DNA from: Coriobacteriaceae bacterium
Lineage (GTDB): Bacteria > Actinomycetota > Coriobacteriia > Coriobacteriales > Coriobacteriaceae
Direction of reading: 5' to 3'
DNA: 64,000 nt
Assembly (NCBI GenBank): GCA_902363875.1
Contig: CABJBO010000005.1
Location: 41,010 to 105,009, forward strand
Position numbers and translations under genes: made by a program. The notes beneath the pieces were generated by a model. That model saw only the letters and a program-made list of their open reading frames with translations, did no database searches and was not told where the DNA came from. Below are positions 16,406 to 25,429 of this stretch, one piece after another. The number at the start of each line of letters is the position of its first letter. The first letter of the stretch is position 1.

Positions 16406-18464
16406 TTACTTTCCTTGCACCATGGTGAGGGAGATCTTCTTGCGGTCGCGATCGACCTTCTCGACCCACACCTTGACCGTGTCGCCGACGCGCACCACGT
16501 CGCTCGGGTGCTTGACGAAGCGGTTGGCCAGCTTGGAGATATGTACGAGGCCGTCCTGGTGCACGCCTACGTCGACGAAGGCGCCAAAATCGACAACGTT
16601 GCGCACCGTGCCCTTGAGCTCCATGCCGGGTTCCAGGTCGTCGATGGAAAGCGCCGAGCGGCTAAAGACCACCTCGGGCGCATCGTCGCGCGGATCGCGG
16701 CCGGGTTTCTTGAGCTCGTTGACGATGTCGATGAGCGTGAGGGTGCCGCAGTCCAGGTCGCTTGCCAGCGCCGAGATGCTGCCCAGGCGGCGCTCGATAT
16801 CGGGCACGCCGCCTCGGCTGAGCTCACTGGCCGCCACGCCGGCGCGTTCCAAGACGGACGTGGCCACCTCGTAGCTCTCGGGGTGGACGCTTGTCGCGTC
16901 GAGCGGGTTCTTGCCGCCGCTGATGCGCAGGAAGCCCGCGGCGTTGAGGTATGCCTTGGGTCCCAGCTTGGGGACCTTCTTGAGCTGGCGGCGATCGGTA
17001 AAGGCGCCGTTTTCCTCGCGGTATGCCACGATGTTCTTGGCCACGCTCGGCGTAATGCCCGACACGTAGCCCAGCAGGCTTGCGCTCGCGGTGTTGACGT
17101 CGACGCCCACACGGTTGACGACGTCTTCCACCACGTGGCCCAAGGTGCGCGAAAGCTCGGCCTGGTCAAGGTCGTGCTGGTACTGGCCAACGCCGATGGA
17201 CTGGGGCGGAATCTTGACGAGCTCTGCCAGCGGGTCCTGCAGGCGGCGGCCCAGGCTCATGGCGCCGCGCACGGTGACATTCAGATCGGGATACTCCTGG
17301 CTCGCGAGCTCGGAGGCGGAGTACACCGACGCGCCCGCCTCGTTGACGATGGTGTAGCGAAGGCTGGGCGCCTGCTCGGCAATAAACTCCGAGACGACTT
17401 CCTCGGTCTCGCGGCTGGCGGTGCCGTTGCCGATGACGATGGTGTTGACGCCGTTCTTCTTGACGAGGCGGGCGAGCTCACGCTTGGTGCCGGCGACGTC
17501 GTGGCGCGGCTTGGTGGGGTAGACCACGCCGTGGTCGAGTAACTTGCCGGTCTCGTCCATGATTCTTGGCAAAGACGTTGATGGCCTCGGTCTGCGCGCG
17601 AACGGTGAGTTTGGCGCGGGCTTCGCGCTCCAGCGAGGGAGCCATGAGGCGCTTGTAGCCGTCGGCGATAGCGGCGTCAAAGACGGGCGCGAACACGCCC
17701 TGGCGACGGGGCCAGCGGCTGCCGAGGCGCGCCGTGGCGGCAGCGCCGTCGACGTTCACGCGCACGCGGAGCTTGCCCTCGCGCTCACCGCGGTCGATAG
17801 CCAGCACGCGGTGGTTGGGGATGCGGCGCAGCGGTTCGTCATAGCTGTAGTACGGCTCGTAGGGGGTCTTCTCGGCGGGGTCGGTGGCCTCAACGACGAT
17901 GTCGGCGGTGTTTTGCGTAAAGGCGCGCAGATCGGCGACGTTCTCGGGGTCCTCGGCCACCGTCTCGGCCACGATATCAGCTGCGCCGGCGAGCGCCTTC
18001 TCGGGCGTGTCGAAGCCGGCCTCCTCGTTGATGTATGCCGCGGCGGCGTCGAGTGCGCTGCCCTTGGCCGAGGCCTGCATGATGATCATGTTGGCGAGCG
18101 GCTCCAGGCCGGCCTCGCGGGCCTTTTGCGCGCGGGTCATGCGCTTCTTTCGGTAGGGCTTGTAGAGGTCCTCGACACGCTGGAGCTGCGTGGCCTCGCG
18201 GATCTGCTGCTCGAGCTCGGGCGTGAGCTTGCCCTGGGCGTCGATGAGCAGCATGACGTCTTCTTTGCGCTGCTCAAGATTGCGCAGGTAGGACAGGCGC
18301 TCGTCGAGTGCGCGTAGGGCGACGTCGTCCATGCCACCGGTGGCTTCCTTGCGGTAGCGCGAGATAAAGGGGATGGTGTTGCCCTCGTCGATGAGCTTGA
18401 CGGCCGCCTCGATGTTGGCGGCCTTAAGGTTGAGCTCGCGGGCGAGCTGGGCGATAAGATCCAT
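16406..18464 (-). pseudogene. tex: tex (S1 RNA-binding accessory protein), broken by deletion plus frameshift
   Basis: The N-terminal part (from ATG 18464, SD AAGGAG) runs through the Tex N domain (SRYRKEATGGMDD, DLYKPYRKKRMTRA) to EAINVFAKN near 17566. The frame then shifts, and Tex resumes at MDETGKLLDHGVVYPT, continuing with the YqgF-like IGNGTASRET, the HhH region and a C-terminal S1 domain (GMELKGTVRNVVDFGAFVDVG). Between the two parts the ~30 residues expected in Tex (LRDLLL...LGLDPG.RTG.K.AVV) are missing. The gene therefore has a deletion of roughly 90 bp that also changes frame. Two separate polypeptides could be made, but neither is complete. An assembly error is possible. Confidence 0.8.
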
Positions 18465-18557
18465 GAAACTCCTTGCGTTTGAGGTGCGTTTGCGGCACAG
18501 GGCTACCAAGGATACCACCCGTCCCAAAAGACTGTTTTGGGGCCGCGCCATGAAAAC

Positions 18558-18695
18558 GGCCTATCTACTACGTTTGAACCGTATGGGTCGACCATCCCCG
18601 GTTTTCCGAGAACGCGCAACCTGTCTACCTGCGGTTTTTATTTCTCGAAATTTGGCATGGTTGAGGGCAATCGGTTAAACGTAGTAGATAGGCCC
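18558..18695. repeat. 138-bp element bounded by ~23-bp inverted repeats
   Basis: GGCCTATCTACTACGTTTGA at 18558 is matched in reverse orientation by TAAACGTAGTAGATAGGCC near 18676, with one or two mismatches. The ~90-bp interior is unique. It occupies the gap between tex and the Gfo/Idh gene and has no coding signal. It resembles the 14704 element in plan but not in sequence. Confidence 0.55.
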
Positions 18696-18766
18696 ATTTC
18701 GTGGCGAACGAATCAATCCGAGGTACAAAATGGCTCCTGCTCCAGAAAAATCGTCGGCAAGGTAGC

Positions 18767-18802
18767 AAAATGCCCCGCGGGCAGGAGGATGCTCGTGGGG
18801 CA
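18767..18802 (-). terminator. Terminator of the Gfo/Idh-MFS-SDR operon
   Basis: On the minus strand TGCCCC and GGGGCA flank a 20-nt loop and are followed by TTTT, 73 bp after the Gfo/Idh stop. Confidence 0.5.
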
Positions 18803-18874
18803 AAGAAGAGGGGCTTATTTGTGACGGACCGAGGGACTCGGCATGGGGTTTCTGCCGCGGCCGCTCTTAAGGCA

Positions 18875-19915
18875 TTACAGCTCGACGAGCTGGCCGGTCT
18901 CGGCGGCCTCCTTGATGGCGTTGAGAAGCGTGAGCGTCTTGACGTTGTCGGCCGGCGTCACGACGGGCTCGACCTCGCGGCGGACAACCTTTACAAAGTG
19001 CTTGAGCTGCATCTTGTGCGGCAGCGCTGGGTCGACGGCCGGAATCTCCATCTGCAGCGGCTTGTGCCAGTTGGAGGCGCCGTCGTAGGAGAACTGGTGC
19101 AGGCGGGGCAGCGAAAGGGCGCCCAAGGTTCCGCCGATAAAGTAGGCGTCGGCGTCGAAGGGACGGTACTGCGGATCCTCGCGAGCGGTCGCCTCCCAGT
19201 TCCAGGGGCTGGCGGTGGCGTCGGAGATGGTCATGCTCGCGAGCGCGCCGTCGGCAAAGCGAACGTTGACCACGGCGGAGTCCTCGGTCTCAAAACCGCG
19301 GGCGGCGCTGGACTGCATGCCCTGGACGGCAATGGGCTCGCCCAGCAGGTAGCGGAGCAGGTCGACGTCGTGCACCAGGTTGACCAGGATCGGGCCGGCA
19401 CCCTTCTTGCGGCGCCACTCGACATCAAAGTACTCGTCATTCTTATAGATTATGTAGTGGAAGCTCGACACGGTGAGCTTGCCCAGCTCACCGGACTCGA
19501 TGATCTCCTTGGCCTTGTTGACGAAGGGGTTGTGGCGACGGTGCTGGCCCACGAGCACGGGCACGCCGGCGGTCTCGGCCTCGGCGGCGAAGGCCTGGGC
19601 ATCCTCGAGGTCGTTGGAGATTGGTTTTTCGACCAGCGGCACGATGTTGCGCTTCACGGCCTCGCGGGCAACGCCCAGATGCAGGTCGTTGGGGGTGGCG
19701 ATGATGACGGCCTCGGGCTTGACCTCGTCCATCATCTGGGCGGGATCGGTGTAAAACGGCACGCCGGCGGCCTCGGCCGTGGCACGGGCGCCCTCAAAGG
19801 CGTCGGCGATGGCGACGAGCTCGGCTTCGGGCTCCTCGGTGACAAAGCGGATGTGGTTGCGGCCCATGGCACCGGCGCCGATAACGGCAATGCGGACGGG
19901 GTTGAGCTCAGACAT
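18875..19915 (-). CDS. Gfo/Idh/MocA-family NAD(P)-dependent oxidoreductase
   Basis: 346 residues. The N-terminal Rossmann motif is IAVIGAGAMGRNH, followed by ATPNDLHLGVA and the EKP signature in VPLVEKPISND (catalytic-region Lys). The C-terminal GFO_IDH_MocA_C domain has HDVDLLRYLLG. It oxidises or reduces a sugar, inositol or related polyol. Start ATG 19915 has AAGGAG at 5 bp. It is the last gene of a leftward trio behind SDR and MFS, all likely controlled by the divergent LysR gene. Confidence 0.88.
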   Translation of the reverse strand: MSELNPVRIAVIGAGAMGRNHIRFVTEEPEAELVAIADAFEGARATAEAAGVPFYTDPAQMMDEVKPEAVIIATPNDLHLGVAREAVKRNIVPLVEKPISNDLEDAQAFAAEAETAGVPVLVGQHRRHNPFVNKAKEIIESGELGKLTVSSFHYIIYKNDEYFDVEWRRKKGAGPILVNLVHDVDLLRYLLGEPIAVQGMQSSAARGFETEDSAVVNVRFADGALASMTISDATASPWNWEATAREDPQYRPFDADAYFIGGTLGALSLPRLHQFSYDGASNWHKPLQMEIPAVDPALPHKMQLKHFVKVVRREVEPVVTPADNVKTLTLLNAIKEAAETGQLVEL

Positions 19916-19983
19916 TTCGACTCCTTAATACTGGTGACCGGTGGAATGCGGCAAGAGAACGGCCCTTGCCGCGTCAAGCAAAA

Positions 19984-21243
19984 CTAAGCGGACTTCTTCT
20001 TCTTGCTGTCGGAGACCATCATGTAGACGGTGAGTACGACGGCGATGACGGCAATCACGATGGCGCCGTAGAAGGACTGCTGGTAGGCGGCGCTGCCGGC
20101 CTCGGCGTGATACAGCACGGCGGTGATGGGCTGGCTGATCCAGGTAGAAGCGGCGTAGCCCAAAAACATGATGCCGTAGTTGACGCCGATGTTGCTGGTG
20201 CCAAAGGCGCCACCGGTGAGCGGCGGGTAGATGACGAGCAGGGCGCCAAAGCTAAAGCCGAGCAGGGCGAGCGCCACAAAGAACATGCTCTGCGTAAAGC
20301 TCATCGACATGATGACGAGTGCGACGATGGTGACGACAAGGCTGATGAGCAGCGACTTGTAGGCGCCGAGCTTGTCGATGATCTGACCAAAGGACAGACG
20401 GCCGACCAGGTTGGCGCAGGTGTTGACGGAGACGACCACGCCGCCGAGGGCGACAGCCGCGGCGCTCGTGGGGTCGGCGAAGAGCTGGACGGCGGCGATG
20501 GAGGCAACCTTGCCCACGAGCAGGGTACCCGCGGTGGCGGCAAAGGCGAAGGTGACGATGAGGACCCAGAAGCGCGGGGTCTTGACCATCTCGCCCGGGG
20601 TGAGGTCGCCGAAGGTACCGGCGTGCGCGCCGCCCTTGGGGGCCTCGAAGCCCTCGGGCAGCCAACCGGCCTCGGGGGCCTTCAGGAACAGGGCGGAGGC
20701 GGCGATCGTCACAAAGAAGATGACGCCGAGTGCCTTGAGGGCGCCAAAGATGCCCAGACTCGGGATGAGCAGCGAGGCGAGCACCGGGGACAGCACAGCG
20801 GGGCCGGCGGTCGAAGCGGCCAGGGTGATGCCGGAGGCGAGGCCCTTTTTGTCGATGAACCACTTTTGGCCGGTGGTGAGCGCGGGGTTGTAGCCCAGGC
20901 CGTTGCCGATGGCGGCGACGAGCGAGAACCACAGGTAGAACTGCCACGGCTCGGTGACGGTGCCGGACATGAACCAGCCCACGCCGTAGCACACGGCGGC
21001 AGCGATCACGACGTTGCGCGGGCCGATCTTATCGGAGATGCGGCCGGCGAAGATGCCCGTCACGGCCATGATGGTCTGGAAGACCGGGAAAGCCCAGGTA
21101 AGTGCGCTGGACCACTCGGGGTAGACGGCGAGCAGGTTCTTGGACACGACGGAGTACAGCGCGATGGAGCTGATGAAGAACATGGTGACGCACGCGGCGG
21201 AAAGCACGACGGCGCGACCCTTGTTGGAGTTGGTGGAAGCCAT
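19984..21243 (-). CDS. MFS transporter, oxalate/formate antiporter (OFA)-like
   Basis: 419 residues with about 12 membrane segments. The N-terminal half contains VYPEWSSALTWAFPVFQTIMAVTGIFAGRISDKIGPRNV and the RLSFGQIIDKLG loop, typical of OFA-family carriers that exchange monocarboxylates. A short basic tail (DSKKKKSA) ends the protein. It lies between the SDR and the Gfo/Idh gene with gaps of about 70 bp. It probably imports the substrate that the two dehydrogenases process. Confidence 0.85.
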   Translation of the reverse strand: MASTNSNKGRAVVLSAACVTMFFISSIALYSVVSKNLLAVYPEWSSALTWAFPVFQTIMAVTGIFAGRISDKIGPRNVVIAAAVCYGVGWFMSGTVTEPWQFYLWFSLVAAIGNGLGYNPALTTGQKWFIDKKGLASGITLAASTAGPAVLSPVLASLLIPSLGIFGALKALGVIFFVTIAASALFLKAPEAGWLPEGFEAPKGGAHAGTFGDLTPGEMVKTPRFWVLIVTFAFAATAGTLLVGKVASIAAVQLFADPTSAAAVALGGVVVSVNTCANLVGRLSFGQIIDKLGAYKSLLISLVVTIVALVIMSMSFTQSMFFVALALLGFSFGALLVIYPPLTGGAFGTSNIGVNYGIMFLGYAASTWISQPITAVLYHAEAGSAAYQQSFYGAIVIAVIAVVLTVYMMVSDSKKKKSA

Positions 21244-21309
21244 GGGACTCTTTCTAATCGATACGGGGGAGGAGCGGGCGTGTCCGCGGTGCCTCCCTGT
21301 CAGGTTGGT

Positions 21310-22191
21310 TTACTGGTCAGTCGGCTTTGCGACGCCGGACTCGTCGGACCAAAGCTCGACGCCCTTGTTCTTAAGATAGTTGTCGGCATAGGCGCGACGG
21401 CCGCCGGGCTTGGCGGTGAGGTCGCCCATCATGTTGGAGAAGCCGCCGTCGACCTTGATGGCGTCGCCGGTGGTAAAGTCTGAGCGCGTGGACGCCAGGA
21501 ACATGACGGCGTTGGCGATATCGCTGACCTCGCCGATGCGACGCGCGGCGATGAGGCGGCTGCGGCTCTTCTCGACCTCGGGATCGGCGTAAAAGCTTGC
21601 CGACATGGGTGTCTTGACAAAGCAGGGCTCGACGCAGTTGGAGCGCACGCCGTAGGGACCCCACTCGGCAGCCAGCATCTTGGACATCATGTTGACGCCC
21701 GCCTTGGTGGAGCTGTACACGCCCGAGAACGTTTCGGGGGAGTGACTGGCGACGGTGGAGATGTGAACCAGGCGGCCCTGGCCGGCCTTGATCATCTCGC
21801 GACCAAAGCGCTGCGAGGTGATGAAGTAGCCGGTGAGGTTGACGTTGATGACCTCGTTCCAGTCGGAGAGCGGCAGGTCCTCCATGGCTGCGAAGCGCAG
21901 GATGCCGGCGGTGTTGACGAGAACGTCGACGCGGCCGAAGTTGGCGATGGAGGCGTCGACGGCGGCCTGAACCTCGGCCTCGTCGGTGGCGTTCATCTTG
22001 TAGCCCTCGGCGTGGATGCCAAACTCGGCAGCGAGGTCGGCGGCAGCGGCCTTGACCTTCTCCTCGTCCAGGTCGAGCAGGACGACGTTGGCGCCATTGC
22101 GGGCGAACTCGCGGCAAATCTCGACGCCCATGCCGCCGAGCGCTCCAGTCACAGCGCAGACATCGCCCTCGAGCTTAAGCCAATTGCTCAT
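21310..22191 (-). CDS. Short-chain dehydrogenase/reductase
   Basis: 293 residues of classical SDR fold. The cofactor motif is TGALGGMG (15-22), then DLDEEK (NAD-preferring Asp), NTAG, catalytic Ser in HISTVASHS, and YSSTK (Tyr/Lys). The C terminus is extended about 35 residues beyond GDAIKVDGGFSN. First gene of the leftward operon, starting at ATG 22191 with GGGAAG upstream; divergent from a LysR regulator. Confidence 0.9.
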   Translation of the reverse strand: MSNWLKLEGDVCAVTGALGGMGVEICREFARNGANVVLLDLDEEKVKAAAADLAAEFGIHAEGYKMNATDEAEVQAAVDASIANFGRVDVLVNTAGILRFAAMEDLPLSDWNEVINVNLTGYFITSQRFGREMIKAGQGRLVHISTVASHSPETFSGVYSSTKAGVNMMSKMLAAEWGPYGVRSNCVEPCFVKTPMSASFYADPEVEKSRSRLIAARRIGEVSDIANAVMFLASTRSDFTTGDAIKVDGGFSNMMGDLTAKPGGRRAYADNYLKNKGVELWSDESGVAKPTDQ

Positions 22192-22423
22192 AGGAACTTC
22201 CCTTCTTATGCCTCCCGGTGGGTCGCTCCCATTAACCGACCCACGTGGTTTTCGCTGGTTATCGTATGCTTTGCATTTGCGCAGGTGAATTGCATATTTG
22301 TTAGAATGGCATTAACTATAGGTTTATACTATGCATTGAGGTTTGTTCTCAATTGAGCGCGTGACCTGCGAAAACGACCCCCTGCGGTGCTGTGCGCCCG
22401 CGCGTGCGAAACGGGAGATTGAC

Positions 22424-23302
22424 GTGTACGATCGACGACTTGACGCTATTTCGGCCGCCGCGGAGCTGGGAAGTTTCTCGCGCGCGGCGGCAAAGCTGCG
22501 CGTGTCGACGCCGGCACTCGTCAAGCAGGTTTCGGGCTTCGAGGCCGAGTTCGGCATCACGCTGTTCGAGCGGTCGCACTCGGGCGTCAAGGTGACGCCG
22601 GCGGGCGCGCTGTTGGTGGACGACGCGCGCTCGATCATGCGCCAATCCGAGGATGCGTTGCGCCGCGCCCGGCGAGCGGCGGGCGATGGCGGTGCGGTGC
22701 GCCTGGGCGTATCGATGATGTGCCCGGGGCGCCACACGCTCGCGCTGTGGCCGCAGGTGCACGACATGGAGCCGCGCTTGCGTTTTGAGATTGTGCCGGT
22801 GGGGGACCTTTACGATGAGCGCGAGACCGTCATGCGCAGTCTGGGGCGCGAGGTGGATGTGGTGCAGTCGAGTTTTTCGACCCCGCGCTGGGGCGACGCC
22901 TGCCAAAAGCTCCGCATCGTTACCGTGCCGTTTTATATCGACGTGCCGCGCACGAGCCCGCTTGCGCGCAAGACGCGCATCACAGTTGCCGACCTGGAGG
23001 GCATGCGCCTGCGCGTGCTCCGTCACGGCAACGACGCCATGGACAGCCTGCGCATCGACCTTTTGGCCGACGGCGGCGTGGACGTGATCGACGTGGATAG
23101 CTTTGACTTTGCGCTTTTTAACGAGGCGGAGGAAAAGGGCGACGCGGTGCTCACCTGCGGAGCTTGGTCAGGCGTACACCCGGCCTTTGTAGGCGTGCCG
23201 TTCCTGTGCGGCCGCGAGGTGCCAGTCTATTTGCACTACCCGCTCGAGCCTACCCTCCAAGTCCAAAAATTCGTCAACGCCATGGCCCAACTCCTCAAGT
23301 AG
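22424..23302 (+). CDS. LysR-family transcriptional regulator
   Basis: 292 residues. The N-terminal HTH reads LDAISAAAELGSFSRAAAKLRVSTPALVKQVSGFEAEFGITLFERS. The C-terminal co-inducer domain is of the usual length. GTG 22424 chosen because GGGAGA lies 6 bp upstream and the HTH begins at once; an upstream in-frame ATG (22343) would add 27 residues of non-family sequence. Divergent orientation to SDR-MFS-Gfo/Idh suggests it controls them. The 230-bp gap has AT-rich stretches with -10-like TAGAAT and TATACT but no operator I can define. Confidence 0.88.
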   Translation: MYDRRLDAISAAAELGSFSRAAAKLRVSTPALVKQVSGFEAEFGITLFERSHSGVKVTPAGALLVDDARSIMRQSEDALRRARRAAGDGGAVRLGVSMMCPGRHTLALWPQVHDMEPRLRFEIVPVGDLYDERETVMRSLGREVDVVQSSFSTPRWGDACQKLRIVTVPFYIDVPRTSPLARKTRITVADLEGMRLRVLRHGNDAMDSLRIDLLADGGVDVIDVDSFDFALFNEAEEKGDAVLTCGAWSGVHPAFVGVPFLCGREVPVYLHYPLEPTLQVQKFVNAMAQLLK

Positions 23303-23314
23303 CTTACACAAAAC

Positions 23315-23344
23315 GAGGCCCTGGCCAAACGGCCAGGGCCTCAC
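23315..23344 (+). terminator. Terminator of the LysR gene
   Basis: GAGGCCCTGGCC-AAAC-GGCCAGGGCCTC, a 12-bp perfect stem starting 12 bp after the stop. The following T run (CTTTTATT) is slightly displaced. Confidence 0.7.
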
Positions 23345-23385
23345 TAACTTTTATTCCGTTTTAAATGACGGGCTAATCGCGTACA

Positions 23386-23495
23386 GGAGGGTGCCCCGGG
23401 GACGGGCGGGGTATTTCCTCCGCGCGCAGTTTCGCAGCGCAGCGAGAATGTTTGAGCACGGAGGAAATACCCCGCCCGTCCCCGGGGCACCCTCC
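23386..23495. repeat. 37-bp perfect inverted repeat (110-bp palindromic element)
   Basis: The left arm 23386-23422 and right arm 23459-23495 are exact reverse complements, with core GGTGCCCCGGGGACGGGCGG. The 36-nt loop contains CAGCGCAGCGAGAATGTTTG. It fills the gap between convergent lysR and the ABC operon. It could serve as a terminator on both strands, or be a mobile REP-like element. Confidence 0.75.
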
Positions 23496-23509
23496 GTCAG
23501 TAATCGGTC

Positions 23510-25429
23510 CTACTCCAGCTCAAACGCTCCGGTGTAGAGCTGGTAGTAATACCCGCGCTTGGCGATCAGTTCGTCGTGGTTGCCGCGCTCGATGATGCGG
23601 CCGTGGTCCAGACAGATGATCGCGTCAGAGTTGCGCACGGTGGACAGGCGGTGTGCGATGACAAACGTCGTGCGGCCTTCCATGAGTTTATCCATGCCCG
23701 CCTGCACGATGGCCTCGGTGCGGGTGTCGATGGAGCTCGTTGCCTCGTCCAGAATCATTGCCGGCGGATCCGCGACGGCAGCGCGGGCTATCGAGATCAG
23801 CTGGCGCTGGCCCTGCGACAGCTGGGCGCCGTTGCCGGTGAGCATGGTGTCATAGCCGTCGGGCAGGCGGGTGATAAAGTCGTCCGCGCCCGCGAGCTTG
23901 GCCGCCGCGATGCACTCCTCGTCGGTCGCATCCAGGTTGCCGTAGCGGATGTTATCCATCACGGTGCCGGTGAACAGGTTCACGTCCTGCAGCACGACGC
24001 CCAGGCTTCGGCGCAGGTCGGCCTTGCGGATCTTGTTGACGTTGATGCCGTCGTAGCGGATCTTGCCGTCGGCGATGTCGTAGAAGCGGTTGATGAGGTT
24101 GGTGATGGTCGTCTTGCCGGCACCGGTGGCGCCGACAAACGCGACCTTCTGGCCCGGCTTGGCAAACACGGACACGCCGTGCAGCACCTCGTGGTCGGGC
24201 GTGTAGCCAAAGTCGACGTTGTCCATGACCAGGTCGCCGCGCAGCGGTACGTACTCGATCTCGCCGGTTGCGCGGTGCGGATGTTTCCACGCCCACATGC
24301 CGGTGTGGTGGTCCGCCTCCTCGAACTCCCAAGTCTCGGGGTTCACCTGCGCGTTGACGAGTGTCACGTAGCCTTCGTCGGCCTCGGGCTTCTCGTCGAT
24401 GAGCTCAAAGATGCGGTCGGCGCCGGCGAGGCCCATGACCACGGCGTTGATCTGCTGTGAGATCTGGCCGATCTGTCCGCAGAACTGCTTGGTCATGTTG
24501 AGGAACGGCACCACGACGGCGATCGACAGCGCCATGCCCGAGATGCTCAGGTTGGGCACGCCCAGCGCCAGGAAAATGCCGCCCGCCAGTGCGACCAGCA
24601 CGTAGAGCAGGTTGCCCAGGTTCATAAGGATGGGCATGAGGATGTTGGCGTACATGTTGGCCTTCTGGGAGACCTCGAAGAGCTTTTCGTTGCGCTCGTC
24701 AAAATCGGCCTCGGCGGCAGACTCGTGGCAGAACGCCTTGACGACCTTCTGGCCGTTCATGACCTCCTCGATATGGCCCTCGACCACGCCGAGCTCGGTC
24801 TGCTGCGCAATGAAGAAGCGCGCGGAGTTGGAGCCGAGCAGCTTGGTCATAAAGGTCATAAAGGCGACGCCGGCGATGATGACCAGGCACATCCACACGC
24901 TGTAGTACAGCATGATAAAGAACACCGTGACGATGATGATGATCGTCATGAGCAGGTTGGGCAGCGACTGACTGATCATCTGACGCAGCGTGTCGATGTC
25001 GTTGGTGTAGTGGCTCATGATATCGCCGCGCTGGTGCGTGTCGAAGTAGCGGATCGGCAGGTCCTGCATGCGGTTGAACATCATCTCGCGCAGCTTCTCC
25101 AGCGAGCCCTGCGTGACGATAGCCATGGCGCGGTTCCAGAAGAGCGAGGACAGGACACCGACGCCGTAGATGCAGGCGAGGGTGGTCACGAGCTGCAGAA
25201 TCTTGGGCTGTGCGGCTTCCCAATCGCCCGACTGCCACGATTCGCTAATAATCTGCAGGGCGCTCTGCAGGAAGGTCGCGCCGATGGAGTTGATGATGGC
25301 GCAGAGCACCACGCCGGCGACGACAAGGGGCAAAAGCACGGGATAGAAGCCAAAGAGCGTCTTGATGAGGCGCGACATGGTGCCGCCCTTACGGTTGAGC
25401 GCGCGCTCGGCGGTCGTTGCCTTACTCAT
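23510..25429 (-). CDS. ABC exporter half-transporter, catalytic-site subunit
   Basis: 639 residues. An ABC_membrane domain with 6 helices (about 30-330) precedes an NBD with Walker A GATGAGKTT, signature LSQGQRQ and Walker B AMILDE with the catalytic Glu, then H-loop AHRLS. An ~40-residue insert before the NBD (NPETWEFEEADHHTGMWAWKH) is seen in heterodimeric exporters. Start ATG 25429 overlaps the upstream ABC gene by 8 bp; longer in-frame starts run into that gene. It pairs with the 25422-27236 product. Confidence 0.9.
   Translation of the reverse strand: MSKATTAERALNRKGGTMSRLIKTLFGFYPVLLPLVVAGVVLCAIINSIGATFLQSALQIISESWQSGDWEAAQPKILQLVTTLACIYGVGVLSSLFWNRAMAIVTQGSLEKLREMMFNRMQDLPIRYFDTHQRGDIMSHYTNDIDTLRQMISQSLPNLLMTIIIIVTVFFIMLYYSVWMCLVIIAGVAFMTFMTKLLGSNSARFFIAQQTELGVVEGHIEEVMNGQKVVKAFCHESAAEADFDERNEKLFEVSQKANMYANILMPILMNLGNLLYVLVALAGGIFLALGVPNLSISGMALSIAVVVPFLNMTKQFCGQIGQISQQINAVVMGLAGADRIFELIDEKPEADEGYVTLVNAQVNPETWEFEEADHHTGMWAWKHPHRATGEIEYVPLRGDLVMDNVDFGYTPDHEVLHGVSVFAKPGQKVAFVGATGAGKTTITNLINRFYDIADGKIRYDGINVNKIRKADLRRSLGVVLQDVNLFTGTVMDNIRYGNLDATDEECIAAAKLAGADDFITRLPDGYDTMLTGNGAQLSQGQRQLISIARAAVADPPAMILDEATSSIDTRTEAIVQAGMDKLMEGRTTFVIAHRLSTVRNSDAIICLDHGRIIERGNHDELIAKRGYYYQLYTGAFELE

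Noticed and set aside
17540..17600. Programmed ribosomal frameshift in tex
   Set aside because: A frameshift alone would not explain the loss of about 30 conserved residues at the junction, and no slippery heptamer with a stimulatory structure is seen.
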